Source: Christensenellaceae bacterium Phil10 (GTDB lineage: Bacteria; Bacillota; Clostridia; Christensenellales; CAG-917). Taken from it: a stretch of DNA of 64,000 nucleotides. Under the pieces are notes generated by a model, which was given only the letters and a program-made list of their open reading frames with translations, searched no databases and was not told the DNA's origin. This document shows, piece after piece, positions 16,903 through 24,100 of the stretch. The stretch is taken from the NCBI GenBank assembly GCA_001940895.1, contig MSGY01000023.1:62001-126000 (forward strand). Reading direction: 5' to 3'. Made by a program: the position numbers and the translations under genes. Positions within the stretch are counted from its first letter, which is position 1; every line of letters begins with the position of its first letter.

Positions 16903-18429
16903 TTGAGTAATCAAACTATTTTAGTCCTCGATTTCGGAGGACAGTACAAAGAGTTGATTGCCCGCAGCATAAGGGACGCAAAGGTCTATTCCCTTGTTAA
17001 ATCGGGCAGTATAAGCGCGGACGAAGTGCGAAAGATTAATCCTATCGGTATCATTCTGACCGGCGGTCCCAACAGCGTATACGGGGACAGCGCGCAGGAA
17101 TTCGATGCCGATATTTTATCGTTGGGCGTTCCCGTTCTCGGAATATGTTACGGAATGCAACTGTTGTGCCATACGCTTGGCGGGCACGTCGTCAGTTGCA
17201 AAACGAGCGAGTTCGGCGTTACGAAAGCCAATCTCGATAACTCGTCGGAAATTTTTAAGGGAGTAAGCGCCGTAACGAAGGTTCTGATGAGCCACAGCGA
17301 CCGCGTCGAACGCGCTCCCGAGGGATTTAAAGTAATAGGACATACCGCAAAATGTCCCGTTTGCGCCGTCGAAAATCCAGAAAAGAGACTCTACGGCGTC
17401 CAGTTCCATCCCGAGGTGGAATTATCCGTCGAGGGGCAACAGGTGTTGCGCAATTTTCTGTTTAACGTCTGCAAGGCGTCGGCAGATTACGACCTCGGCG
17501 ATTATATCGAAAGAAAAATCAAGGAAGTGCGGGAAACCGTCGGTAACGATACGGTTATCCTCGGACTTTCGGGCGGAGTCGACAGCAGCGTCGCGGCAAC
17601 TCTTCTGAGCCGCGCGATAGGCAAACAACTTATCTGTATTTTCGTCGACCACGGCCTTATGCGCGAAAACGAAGGCGACGAAATCGAAAGTATTTTCTCT
17701 AAAATGGACCTGCACTTCGTACGCGTCGACGCAGAAGCCCGTTTTCTCGAAAAACTCAAGGGAGTTACCGACCCCGAGAAAAAACGCAAGATAATCGGCG
17801 CCGAATTCGCATACGTTTTCGAGGAAGAAGCGCGAAAATTCGAAAACGCGCGCTATCTCGCTCAGGGAACCATTTATCCCGATATCATCGAATCGGGAGG
17901 CAAACATAACGCCGTAATTAAATCGCATCACAACGTCGGAGGACTTCCCGAAAAACTGAATTTCAAGGGCGTTGTCGAACCGCTGAACGGACTGTTCAAA
18001 AACGAGGTCCGCATAGTCGGTAAAAAACTGGGCCTTCCCGATTATCTGATTAACCGTCAGCCGTTCCCAGGGCCCGGTCTTGCGGTAAGGGTTATGGGCG
18101 AAGTTACGAAAGAAAAATGCGATATTTTAAGAAAAGCCGATAAAATATACCGCGACGAAATAGAAAAATCCAACGTCAAGGTTTCGCAGTATTTCGCTGT
18201 GCTTACAGGCGTTCGTACGGTAGGAGTAATGGGCGATTATCGCACGTACGATTATCTCGTTGCGCTTCGTGCGGTCAACACAAGCGATTTTATGACGGCG
18301 CAATATACGCCCATACCGCACAGATTGCTGCAAAAAATTTCATCGCGGATAGTCAACGAGGTCAAGGGCGTAAACAGAGTCTGCTACGATATAACCAGCA
18401 AACCGCCCTCAACAATCGAATGGGAGTAA
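16903..18429 (+). CDS. guaA: GMP synthase (glutamine-hydrolysing)
   Basis: A 508-residue enzyme that aminates XMP to GMP. The class I glutamine amidotransferase domain has GICYGMQLLCH (catalytic Cys) and QFHPEVELS (His, Glu). The ATP pyrophosphatase domain has LGLSGGVDSSVAATLL, followed by the C-terminal dimerisation domain ending KPPSTIEWE. The start is a TTG at 16903, chosen because it follows GTGAGG by nine bases and yields the usual N-terminus SNQTILVLDFGGQYKELIAR. An in-frame GTG at 16888 is possible but lies on the ribosome binding site itself. The gene is monocistronic: promoter before, terminator after. Confidence 0.96.
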   Translation: MSNQTILVLDFGGQYKELIARSIRDAKVYSLVKSGSISADEVRKINPIGIILTGGPNSVYGDSAQEFDADILSLGVPVLGICYGMQLLCHTLGGHVVSCKTSEFGVTKANLDNSSEIFKGVSAVTKVLMSHSDRVERAPEGFKVIGHTAKCPVCAVENPEKRLYGVQFHPEVELSVEGQQVLRNFLFNVCKASADYDLGDYIERKIKEVRETVGNDTVILGLSGGVDSSVAATLLSRAIGKQLICIFVDHGLMRENEGDEIESIFSKMDLHFVRVDAEARFLEKLKGVTDPEKKRKIIGAEFAYVFEEEARKFENARYLAQGTIYPDIIESGGKHNAVIKSHHNVGGLPEKLNFKGVVEPLNGLFKNEVRIVGKKLGLPDYLINRQPFPGPGLAVRVMGEVTKEKCDILRKADKIYRDEIEKSNVKVSQYFAVLTGVRTVGVMGDYRTYDYLVALRAVNTSDFMTAQYTPIPHRLLQKISSRIVNEVKGVNRVCYDITSKPPSTIEWE

Positions 18430-18433
18430 GAAT

Positions 18434-18465
18434 AAACTTTGCGCGTTAAAAGCGCAAAGTTTTTT
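18434..18465 (+). terminator. Intrinsic terminator of guaA
   Basis: An 11-bp stem, AAACTTTGCGC (18434-18444) with GCGCAAAGTTT (18452-18462), a seven-base loop and a T-run to 18465. Confidence 0.93.
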
Positions 18466-18490
18466 AATAAGTAAATAAAGGAGAACGAAT

Positions 18491-19186
18491 ATGAAATTAC
18501 TGTACGAAGGAAAGGCAAAAGAAGTTTTTTCAACCGACGACCCCGATAAACTCATTATTAAATACAAAAACAGTCTTACCGCCGGTAACGGGGCAAAAAA
18601 AGCCGATATGGAAGGTAAAGGCGCATTGAATTGCAGAATCTCGAACATTATCTTCGGATATCTCGAGAGCAACGGCGTGCCCACTCATTTCGTCCGTGAA
18701 ATCGACGAAACCGCTATCGAAGTGAAAAAAGTTGAAATCGTACCCCTCGAAGTTATCGTGAGAAACGTCGCCGCGGGAAGCTTTTCAAAAAGATACGGCG
18801 TGGAAGAAGGAAGCGCGCTGAAATGTCCCGTTCTCGAATACAGTTATAAATGCGACGAGCTGGGCGACCCGTTAATCAACGATTATCATATTATGGCGCT
18901 GGGGCTCGCTACGAGAGAAGAGCTTGACGAAATCGCCGCTATAACGTTCAGAGTAAACGAACTTCTGAAAGCGTTTTTCGATAAAGTGGGCGTAAGACTT
19001 ATCGACTTTAAAATAGAACTGGGTCGTTATCACGGCAAAATAATTCTTGCCGACGAAATATCTCCCGACAGTTGCAGACTCTGGGAGAAAGGAACCGACG
19101 AAAAACTCGATAAGGATCGTTTCCGCAGAGATATGGGCGGCGTACTCGAAGCGTATGAAAAAATCCTTAAAAAGATTGACTGTTAA
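18491..19186 (+). CDS. purC: Phosphoribosylaminoimidazole-succinocarboxamide synthase (SAICAR synthetase)
   Basis: A 231-residue enzyme of the purine pathway that joins aspartate to CAIR using ATP. Motifs are KLLYEGKAKEVF at the N-terminus, ALNCRISNIIFGYLESNGVP, VEIVPLEVIVRNVAAGSF, DYHIMALG, LIDFKIELG and LADEISPDSCRLW. Length is normal for Firmicutes. It stands alone after the guaA terminator rather than in a pur operon, and a terminator follows it. AAAGGAGA precedes the ATG. Confidence 0.98.
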   Translation: MKLLYEGKAKEVFSTDDPDKLIIKYKNSLTAGNGAKKADMEGKGALNCRISNIIFGYLESNGVPTHFVREIDETAIEVKKVEIVPLEVIVRNVAAGSFSKRYGVEEGSALKCPVLEYSYKCDELGDPLINDYHIMALGLATREELDEIAAITFRVNELLKAFFDKVGVRLIDFKIELGRYHGKIILADEISPDSCRLWEKGTDEKLDKDRFRRDMGGVLEAYEKILKKIDC

Positions 19187-19218
19187 ATTGACATTAAAGT
19201 CGTATATTCCGACACACC

Positions 19219-19247
19219 GACGCGCATTTTTGCGCGTCTTTTCTTTT
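19219..19247 (+). terminator. Intrinsic terminator of purC
   Basis: GACGCGCA (19219-19226), a TTTT loop and TGCGCGTC (19231-19238), followed by TTTTCTTTT. The T-run merges into the first 11-bp repeat of the array that follows. Confidence 0.9.
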
Positions 19248-19285
19248 GTAATACTTTTGTAATACTTTTGTAATTCGCACGTAAT
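19243..19285 (+). repeat. Array of 11-bp-period direct repeats (TGTAAT cores), possible OmpR/PhoB-type operator
   Basis: Two identical 11-mers CTTTTGTAATA (19243-19253, 19254-19264) and a third, CTTTTGTAATT (19265-19275), are followed by a weaker CGTAAT core at 19280. The TGTAAT cores start at 19247, 19258, 19269 and 19280, an exact 11-bp period. A -10-like TATTAT lies at 19296-19301, ten bases after the last core, which is the spacing used at Pho-box promoters where the regulator replaces the -35 element. The repeats are seen; the regulator is inferred. Confidence 0.6.
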
Positions 19286-19311
19286 TGTTATGAAGTATTA
19301 TAAAAACAGAA

Positions 19312-19340
19312 TTGAAACAGGCCTAAACTTGTAATAAAAT
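19312..19340 (+). promoter_or_regulatory. Possible sigma-A promoter between the two repeat arrays
   Basis: TTGAAA (19312-19317), a 17-bp spacer and TAAAAT (19335-19340). If used, transcription would start near 19347 and place the hairpin at 19350-19381 at the very 5' end of the mRNA leading to the epimerase gene. Confidence 0.45.
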
Positions 19341-19349
19341 TCCTCTTTA

Positions 19350-19385
19350 TGCAACGCGTCCGTATTATCGGGCGCGTTGCATTTT
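19350..19385 (+). terminator. Thirteen-pair hairpin followed by TTTT: terminator, attenuator or end of a small RNA
   Basis: TGCAACGCG (19350-19358) pairs with CGCGTTGCA (19373-19381). The stem continues through a T-G wobble into CCG/CGG around a six-base loop. TTTT follows at 19382-19385. There is no gene between the array at 19243 and this hairpin, so a transcript from the first array would be only about 78 bases long. Confidence 0.6.
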
Positions 19386-19392
19386 ATATAAA

Positions 19393-19420
19393 TGTAATAA
19401 ATTTGTAATTATTTTGTCAT
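19393..19420 (+). repeat. Second array of 11-bp-period repeats upstream of the epimerase gene
   Basis: TGTAAT (19393), TGTAAT (19404) and TGTCAT (19415), again spaced exactly 11 bp. It shares the core and period of the array at 19243, so one regulator probably recognises both. No well-placed -10 follows at ten bases; -10-like TATACA (19450) and TAAAAT (19457) lie farther downstream. Confidence 0.55.
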
Positions 19421-19474
19421 ATCGGAGTAATCGTATTTTTTTACAATTGTATACAGTAAAATCACGGAGTAGGT

Positions 19475-21040
19475 ATGGGAATTATCGTAGCACTTACCGG
19501 CTCGAGCGGAAACATGGGAAGAGAGACTCTTCCCGCGCTTATGAGCCTGCCTTTTATAGACAGAATCAACCTTCTTTATCTCGACAACCGTCGGGAAAGA
19601 CGTTTTGCAAGAAAAATCAAACGCAGATACGGCGACAGAGTTTTTCAGATTTTCGGAAATATCGCAAACGAAGACGATTGCGAGAAACTTATCTCGGACG
19701 CCGATTACGTTATTAATCTTGCGGCCGTTATACCGCCCGCGTCCGACAGCGAACCGGAAAAGACGCGGGAATGTAACGTTACGGGCGTAAAAAACCTTGT
19801 TAAAGCTATCGAAAGACGGGAAAAACAGCCGGGATTCATACATACGTCGACGGTTGCGGTGTACGGCAACCGCAATTACCTGCATCCGTGGGGAAGAGTG
19901 GGCGACCCTCTTCTCCCGAGCGTTTACGACGTTTACGCCGCAACGAAAGTAAAGGGAGAGAGAATTATTCTCGACAGTAATATCGAAAAATGGAGCATAC
20001 TTCGTCAGACGGCAATCCTGCACAACAGAATGCTTACGGACAATATGAAAGACGGACTTATGTTTCATACCTGTTTCAACGTCCCGCTCGAATGGGTTAC
20101 CTCGCGCGACAGCGGTCTGCTGATTAAAAACATAATAAAACGTGATTACGAAGAAGGCGGCGTAGAAAATTACTGGAATCGGGTTTTCAATATCGGCGGC
20201 GGCGACAAAAACAGAGTGACGGGTTACGATACCTTTGAGGAAGGTTTCGGAATAATAGGCGGAAGCGCCGAAAAATTTATGCGTCCAGGCTGGAACAGCA
20301 TCAGAAATTTTCACGGAATGTGGTTCAGCGACAGCGACGAACTGCAGGATATGTTCGATTTTCAGCGCGAGAGCGTAAAGGATTACTGGCTTGAAATACT
20401 GAAAAGTCATCCTTATTATAAAATAGCGAAAATACTGCCTCCGGTAATAATCAGAAAACTGGCAATCGAAAGACTCCTTCCCGACCCGAACAGTCCGTCG
20501 CGATGGATAAAAAACGGCGACGAAGGAAAGGTCAAGGCATATTTCGGAAGTAAGGAGAATCTCAAATGCATGCCCGAAGACTGGAAGGATTTCGCCGTTC
20601 TTGCGAAAGGCCGCCTGCCCGACGGCGACGTAAATTACCGCGAACTCAAAAATATTAAAAATCTGAAGAAGTACGGATTTGTGCTTCCGCACGGATACGA
20701 TGAAACGAAAGCCGATTCCGAGCTGGATTTGGACGATATGCGCGCCGCCGCGGAATACAGAGGGGGCGAAGTCGTCAGCGAAGAAATGAATAAGGGCGAT
20801 TTATATACGAAACTGCTTTGGCGCTGTCACGACGGACACGAATTTTACGCTTCTCCCTATGCGGTGCTGAAGGCGGGACACTGGTGTCCCGAATGTACCG
20901 AACCCGAGCCGTGGGACTTCGACAGACTGAGCAAGTTTATGCCTTATTACGCAAACGTCTGGTACGATACTCACGCAAAGGGCGAAAACGTCGTTTACTT
21001 TTTCGACGACGAACACCACGCGAAATTTACAAGATTCTGA
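19475..21040 (+). CDS. NAD-dependent epimerase/dehydratase (extended SDR) with C-terminal zinc-ribbon-like segment
   Basis: A 521-residue protein. The N-terminal 300 residues are an extended short-chain dehydrogenase: nucleotide loop TGSSGNMG (residues 8-15), LAAVIPP, HTSTVAVYG and catalytic YAATK (Tyr154, Lys158). SDRs of this type act on nucleotide sugars or similar substrates. The remaining 200 residues are unusual and end in a likely metal site, CHDGHEF (Cys451, His455) with CPEC (Cys471, Cys474). I do not recognise the substrate. It follows the repeat arrays and is separated by one base from the EFR1-type gene, so the two are probably made together. GGAG precedes the ATG. Confidence 0.8.
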   Translation: MGIIVALTGSSGNMGRETLPALMSLPFIDRINLLYLDNRRERRFARKIKRRYGDRVFQIFGNIANEDDCEKLISDADYVINLAAVIPPASDSEPEKTRECNVTGVKNLVKAIERREKQPGFIHTSTVAVYGNRNYLHPWGRVGDPLLPSVYDVYAATKVKGERIILDSNIEKWSILRQTAILHNRMLTDNMKDGLMFHTCFNVPLEWVTSRDSGLLIKNIIKRDYEEGGVENYWNRVFNIGGGDKNRVTGYDTFEEGFGIIGGSAEKFMRPGWNSIRNFHGMWFSDSDELQDMFDFQRESVKDYWLEILKSHPYYKIAKILPPVIIRKLAIERLLPDPNSPSRWIKNGDEGKVKAYFGSKENLKCMPEDWKDFAVLAKGRLPDGDVNYRELKNIKNLKKYGFVLPHGYDETKADSELDLDDMRAAAEYRGGEVVSEEMNKGDLYTKLLWRCHDGHEFYASPYAVLKAGHWCPECTEPEPWDFDRLSKFMPYYANVWYDTHAKGENVVYFFDDEHHAKFTRF

Positions 21041-21041
21041 T

Positions 21042-21917
21042 ATGAAAAAAATAAAGATTTACTTTTTTTCGGGAACGGGAAATACAAAAAAAGCGGCAAA
21101 CCTGTTCAAAAACGAATTCGAGGCGAAAGGCGTCGTGACAAAAATCACGGAAATAAAAAAAGACGTCTGCGATTTCGATACCGAAGATTGCGACGCGGTC
21201 GGAATATTCTATCCCGTACACGCATTCAACGCGCCTTACGTCGTGCTTGATTTTGCACGTAAACTGCAGAAAACGCACGATAAACCGCTGTTTATAGTAA
21301 AAACGTCGGGAGAACCGGTGAGACTGAACAACATATCGTCGCTTAAACTTATCTCCGTCCTGAAAAAGAGAGGTTACGATTTTTTCGCGGAGTATCACTA
21401 CGTGATGCCGTACAATATGATTTTCAGACACGGCGACAAAACCGCCTTCCGTATGTGGGATACAATGAAAAAACTCGTTCCCGTCGACGCTTCGGAGGTG
21501 CTTGAAAAAACGCCTCGTAAACCGCGTAAAATTCCCTTCGGGGGAGTAATCGCGTTTCTATTCAGAATCGAGCATCCGGCAATGAGAGTTAACGGCAGAT
21601 TTTTCAAAGTAGATTACGAAAAATGCGTCGGCTGCGGCAAATGCGTCAGGAACTGTCCTATGAACAATATTGTTTACGAAAACGGGAAATTCCGCTTTAA
21701 TGGAGACTGCGCATGTTGCGTGGCGTGCAGTTTCAACTGTCCCGAAAACGCAATCTCCATAGCGTTGCTTAACGGATGGAAAGTTAACGGACCGTATAAT
21801 TTCGACAATCCTTGCGGCGAGGACGACGGCAGTCATTCCCGTTATTGCAAAAAGGCCTACGACAGATATTTCAGGGAAGCGGAAATCAAAACGGCCTTGC
21901 AAAAACTTGATAATTGA
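21042..21917 (+). CDS. EFR1-type flavodoxin/4Fe-4S ferredoxin fusion
   Basis: A 291-residue redox protein. Residues 1 to about 150 are a flavodoxin domain with phosphate loop FFSGTGNTKKAA. The C-terminal part carries two 4Fe-4S motifs, CVGCGKCVRNCP and CACCVACSFNCP (about residues 200-240). This matches the EFR1 family common in gut Firmicutes, whose electron partners are undefined. It begins one base after the epimerase stop. The two-component promoter lies inside its last codons. It probably supplies or accepts electrons for the upstream dehydrogenase, but that is inference from adjacency. Confidence 0.88.
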   Translation: MKKIKIYFFSGTGNTKKAANLFKNEFEAKGVVTKITEIKKDVCDFDTEDCDAVGIFYPVHAFNAPYVVLDFARKLQKTHDKPLFIVKTSGEPVRLNNISSLKLISVLKKRGYDFFAEYHYVMPYNMIFRHGDKTAFRMWDTMKKLVPVDASEVLEKTPRKPRKIPFGGVIAFLFRIEHPAMRVNGRFFKVDYEKCVGCGKCVRNCPMNNIVYENGKFRFNGDCACCVACSFNCPENAISIALLNGWKVNGPYNFDNPCGEDDGSHSRYCKKAYDRYFREAEIKTALQKLDN

Positions 21918-21935
21918 AGTTATTGTCTGTATAAT
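21907..21935 (+). promoter_or_regulatory. Promoter of the two-component system genes
   Basis: TTGATA (21907-21912), exactly 17 bp, TATAAT (21930-21935). It overlaps the end of the preceding gene. The start site would be near 21942, leaving a very short leader that contains AGAGG eight bases before the ATG. Confidence 0.78.
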
Positions 21936-21954
21936 AAAAACAGAGGAAAACATT

Positions 21955-22635
21955 ATGCAAAGAAGAATTCTGATTGCAGAGGATAATATTGAAATTTCGG
22001 ATACGATGCGTAATTATCTTATCCGTGCGGGATACACCGTATATCAGGCTTTCGACGGCGGCGACGCGCTCGAACAGGCGAGGAAACTCTCACCCGACCT
22101 CATATTGCTGGATATTATGATGCCCGTTGCCGACGGCTACGAGGTATGCGAAAGCATAAGACGCGATATGAACGTGCCCATTATCGTCGTCAGCGCAAAG
22201 GTTGCGGAGGAAGATAAGGTCAGACTTTTCGAGCTTGGAGCCGACGATTATATCACGAAACCTTTTTCTTTTAAAGAAATGGTATGCAGGGTGAACGCGC
22301 AGATAAGACGCTATTACGACCTGAACCGCACGGCGGCAAACGCCGACAGATACCTCGGCGACCTTATGATTTCGCCCGACAGATTCGAGGCAAAAGTTAA
22401 AGGGGAGCCTCTCAATCTCACGGCAAAGGAGTTTAAGATTCTCGATTATCTCACCCTCAACCGCAATCAGATTTTCAGCAAGCAGAAACTCATCGACGCC
22501 GTATGGGGCATCGACGAATACATAGATGAAAATACCGTTGTGGTAACGATAGCGCGTCTGCGCGAAAAACTTGAAAAGGCGGGCGTTCAGAACGTCGTTA
22601 CCATATGGGGTCTGGGATATAAGTGGCAGGACTGA
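21955..22635 (+). CDS. OmpR-family response regulator
   Basis: A 226-residue protein with a receiver domain (acidic pair AEDN at residues 9-10, phosphoacceptor Asp53 in LILLDIMMP, and Lys in DYITKPFSF) and a C-terminal winged-helix DNA-binding domain (LNLTAKEFKILDYL, VVVTIARLREKLE and IWGLGYKW). OmpR-type regulators bind direct repeats with a 10-11 bp period, like those 2 kb upstream. The ATG at 21955 is chosen over an upstream in-frame start because of the ribosome binding site and the conserved N-terminus. The kinase gene follows immediately. Confidence 0.95.
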   Translation: MQRRILIAEDNIEISDTMRNYLIRAGYTVYQAFDGGDALEQARKLSPDLILLDIMMPVADGYEVCESIRRDMNVPIIVVSAKVAEEDKVRLFELGADDYITKPFSFKEMVCRVNAQIRRYYDLNRTAANADRYLGDLMISPDRFEAKVKGEPLNLTAKEFKILDYLTLNRNQIFSKQKLIDAVWGIDEYIDENTVVVTIARLREKLEKAGVQNVVTIWGLGYKWQD

Positions 22636-22636
22636 A

Positions 22637-23710
22637 TTGAAACGAAAAACGAGAAAAAGCGTTTACGACGCAATCGCACAACTTAATCGTTTCGAAATCG
22701 ATACGCCCATTTCGATAGAGGGCGACGTTTACGAGCGCAGAATGTTCAAACAACTGGAAACGTTGCGACGCACTATGCGTGACGCGCGCGATTCCTATCA
22801 GGAACGCGAAGAAAAAGGGAAGGTAATGCTTGCGTCGGTCGTGCACGATTTAAAAACGCCGTTACAGGTTATTTCGGGGTATGCGGAAAGTCTCGAGGAC
22901 GGTATGACGGATAAGAATTACTGTGCGCTTATCTTGCAGAAAACCGCCGAGATGAACACTCAGGTTCTGTCTCTCGTCGAGTCGTCGAAAAGGGAAATCC
23001 AGACTATCGGGGAAAGAAAACAGAGCCTTCTTATGAGTGAGTTTTTCAGAAAAGAGGCCGAAAAATATACCAAACTCGCAAAAAGCAAAAAAATCGAGTA
23101 TATCGTAAAAGACGCTCCTTACGTTACCGTTTACGCAAACGCTCAGCACCTTTCGCGAGCCATTCAGAATCTTATAAGCAATGCGATAAAGTACACGCCG
23201 TACGGCGGTAAAATCGTCGTCAAAGCAAAAAAAGTGGCGAAAGAACTGAGAATTATCGTAAAAGACAACGGAATAGGAATATCGAAAGACAGTCTGCCGT
23301 TTATATTCGATAAGTTTTATATGGAAGATAAATCCCGCGGTTCGGGAAGTAACGGTCTCGGTCTTTATATCACTAAGGAAATAGTCGAGGACCATAAAGG
23401 GGTTATTGAAGTCAAAAGCAAAAAGGGCAAAGGAAGCCGTTTCGTCGTCCGACTGCCGATTGAAGAGGGAAAAATCCGTCGTACGATTACCGAAGGATTC
23501 GACGCGCTTCCCCGCAATATAAAAATGCTTGTATATTTTTTATTCGGCGGTATTCTGTGCAGTCTTTACCGTTTCCAGAAGTATTACGAAACACGCAAGA
23601 AATCCACGCTTGCGGCAGGACTTTTGCTGATACCGTTGTTTCTGCTCGGCTGGGCGGCGGATTTGTTCAGTATCACGGTATGCAACAAAATAACGATGGC
23701 TGCCGACTGA
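22637..23710 (+). CDS. Sensor histidine kinase with C-terminal membrane hairpin
   Basis: A 357-residue kinase from a TTG at 22637, one base after the regulator stop, with GCAGGA just upstream. There is no N-terminal membrane segment or sensor domain: about 60 charged, coiled-coil-like residues lead straight to the H-box (SVVHDLKTPLQV, His70). The N-box (NLISNAIKYTP), G1 (DNGIGIS), F-box (FDKFY) and G2 (GSNGLGLYI) are intact. After the ATPase domain come two hydrophobic segments, residues 297-313 and 323-344, so the kinase would be anchored by its C-terminus. Any stimulus must act through this membrane hairpin, the short N-terminus or a partner. Confidence 0.9.
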   Translation: MKRKTRKSVYDAIAQLNRFEIDTPISIEGDVYERRMFKQLETLRRTMRDARDSYQEREEKGKVMLASVVHDLKTPLQVISGYAESLEDGMTDKNYCALILQKTAEMNTQVLSLVESSKREIQTIGERKQSLLMSEFFRKEAEKYTKLAKSKKIEYIVKDAPYVTVYANAQHLSRAIQNLISNAIKYTPYGGKIVVKAKKVAKELRIIVKDNGIGISKDSLPFIFDKFYMEDKSRGSGSNGLGLYITKEIVEDHKGVIEVKSKKGKGSRFVVRLPIEEGKIRRTITEGFDALPRNIKMLVYFLFGGILCSLYRFQKYYETRKKSTLAAGLLLIPLFLLGWAADLFSITVCNKITMAAD

Positions 23711-23746
23711 CAAACATATAAATATTAAAATACCATTTTAATCGCA

Positions 23747-23775
23747 AAAAAAAGACGCCTACCGGGCGTCTTTAA
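23747..23775. terminator. Bidirectional terminator after the histidine kinase gene
   Basis: AAAGACGCC (23751-23759) pairs with GGCGTCTTT (23765-23773) around a five-base loop, preceded by an A-run and followed by T residues. Confidence 0.85.
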
Positions 23776-23790
23776 TATTGTCGGAAAAAA

Positions 23791-24100
23791 TATTTGTTCA
23801 AACTTTCCCGAACGGCAACCGCACAAGCAACGGTATAAATAAACCAAAAAAGGCACTCATACGAGCGCCTTTTGATGTCAAAGCAAGGGGCAGGTTTATA
23901 AAAAACCTTCCGTTGCTTTAATTATTTGTTCAAACTTTCCTGAACGGCAACCGCACAAGCAACGGTATTAAATAAACCAGAAAAGGCACTCATACGAGCG
24001 CCTTTTGATGTCAGGGCAAGGGGCAGGTTTATAAAAAACCTTCCGTTGCTTTTGTTATTTGTTCAAACTTTCCTGAACGGCAACCGCACAAGCAACGGTT
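23791..24100 (-). repeat. Tandem duplication of the 3' end of the GGGtGRT gene with its terminator
   Basis: A unit of 132-133 bp occurs twice in full (23791-23922 and 23923-24055). A third, partial copy of its first 45 bases (24056-24100) is the true 3' end of the gene coding on the minus strand. Each copy holds the last 14 or so codons including the stop, then a spacer with a hairpin (23848-23873 and 23981-24006, stem AAAAGGC/GCCTTTT with an inner CTC/GAG). The copies differ by only a few substitutions and one indel. This fills the gap between the kinase and GGGtGRT genes; I see no open gene in it. Confidence 0.9.

Noticed and set aside
19243-19420. Repeat arrays considered as a degenerate CRISPR
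   Set aside because: The period is 11 bp with no spacers of useful length and no cas genes; it fits a regulator binding site.
22571-22636. Upstream in-frame start for the histidine kinase inside the response regulator gene
   Set aside because: The extra residues duplicate regulator coding sequence in another frame; the TTG at 22637 has a ribosome binding site and one-base spacing.
23791-24100. Tandem copies of a gene's 3' end considered as attachment sites of an integrated element
   Set aside because: There is no integrase and no cargo between the copies; each unit is only 132-133 bp and directly abuts the next.
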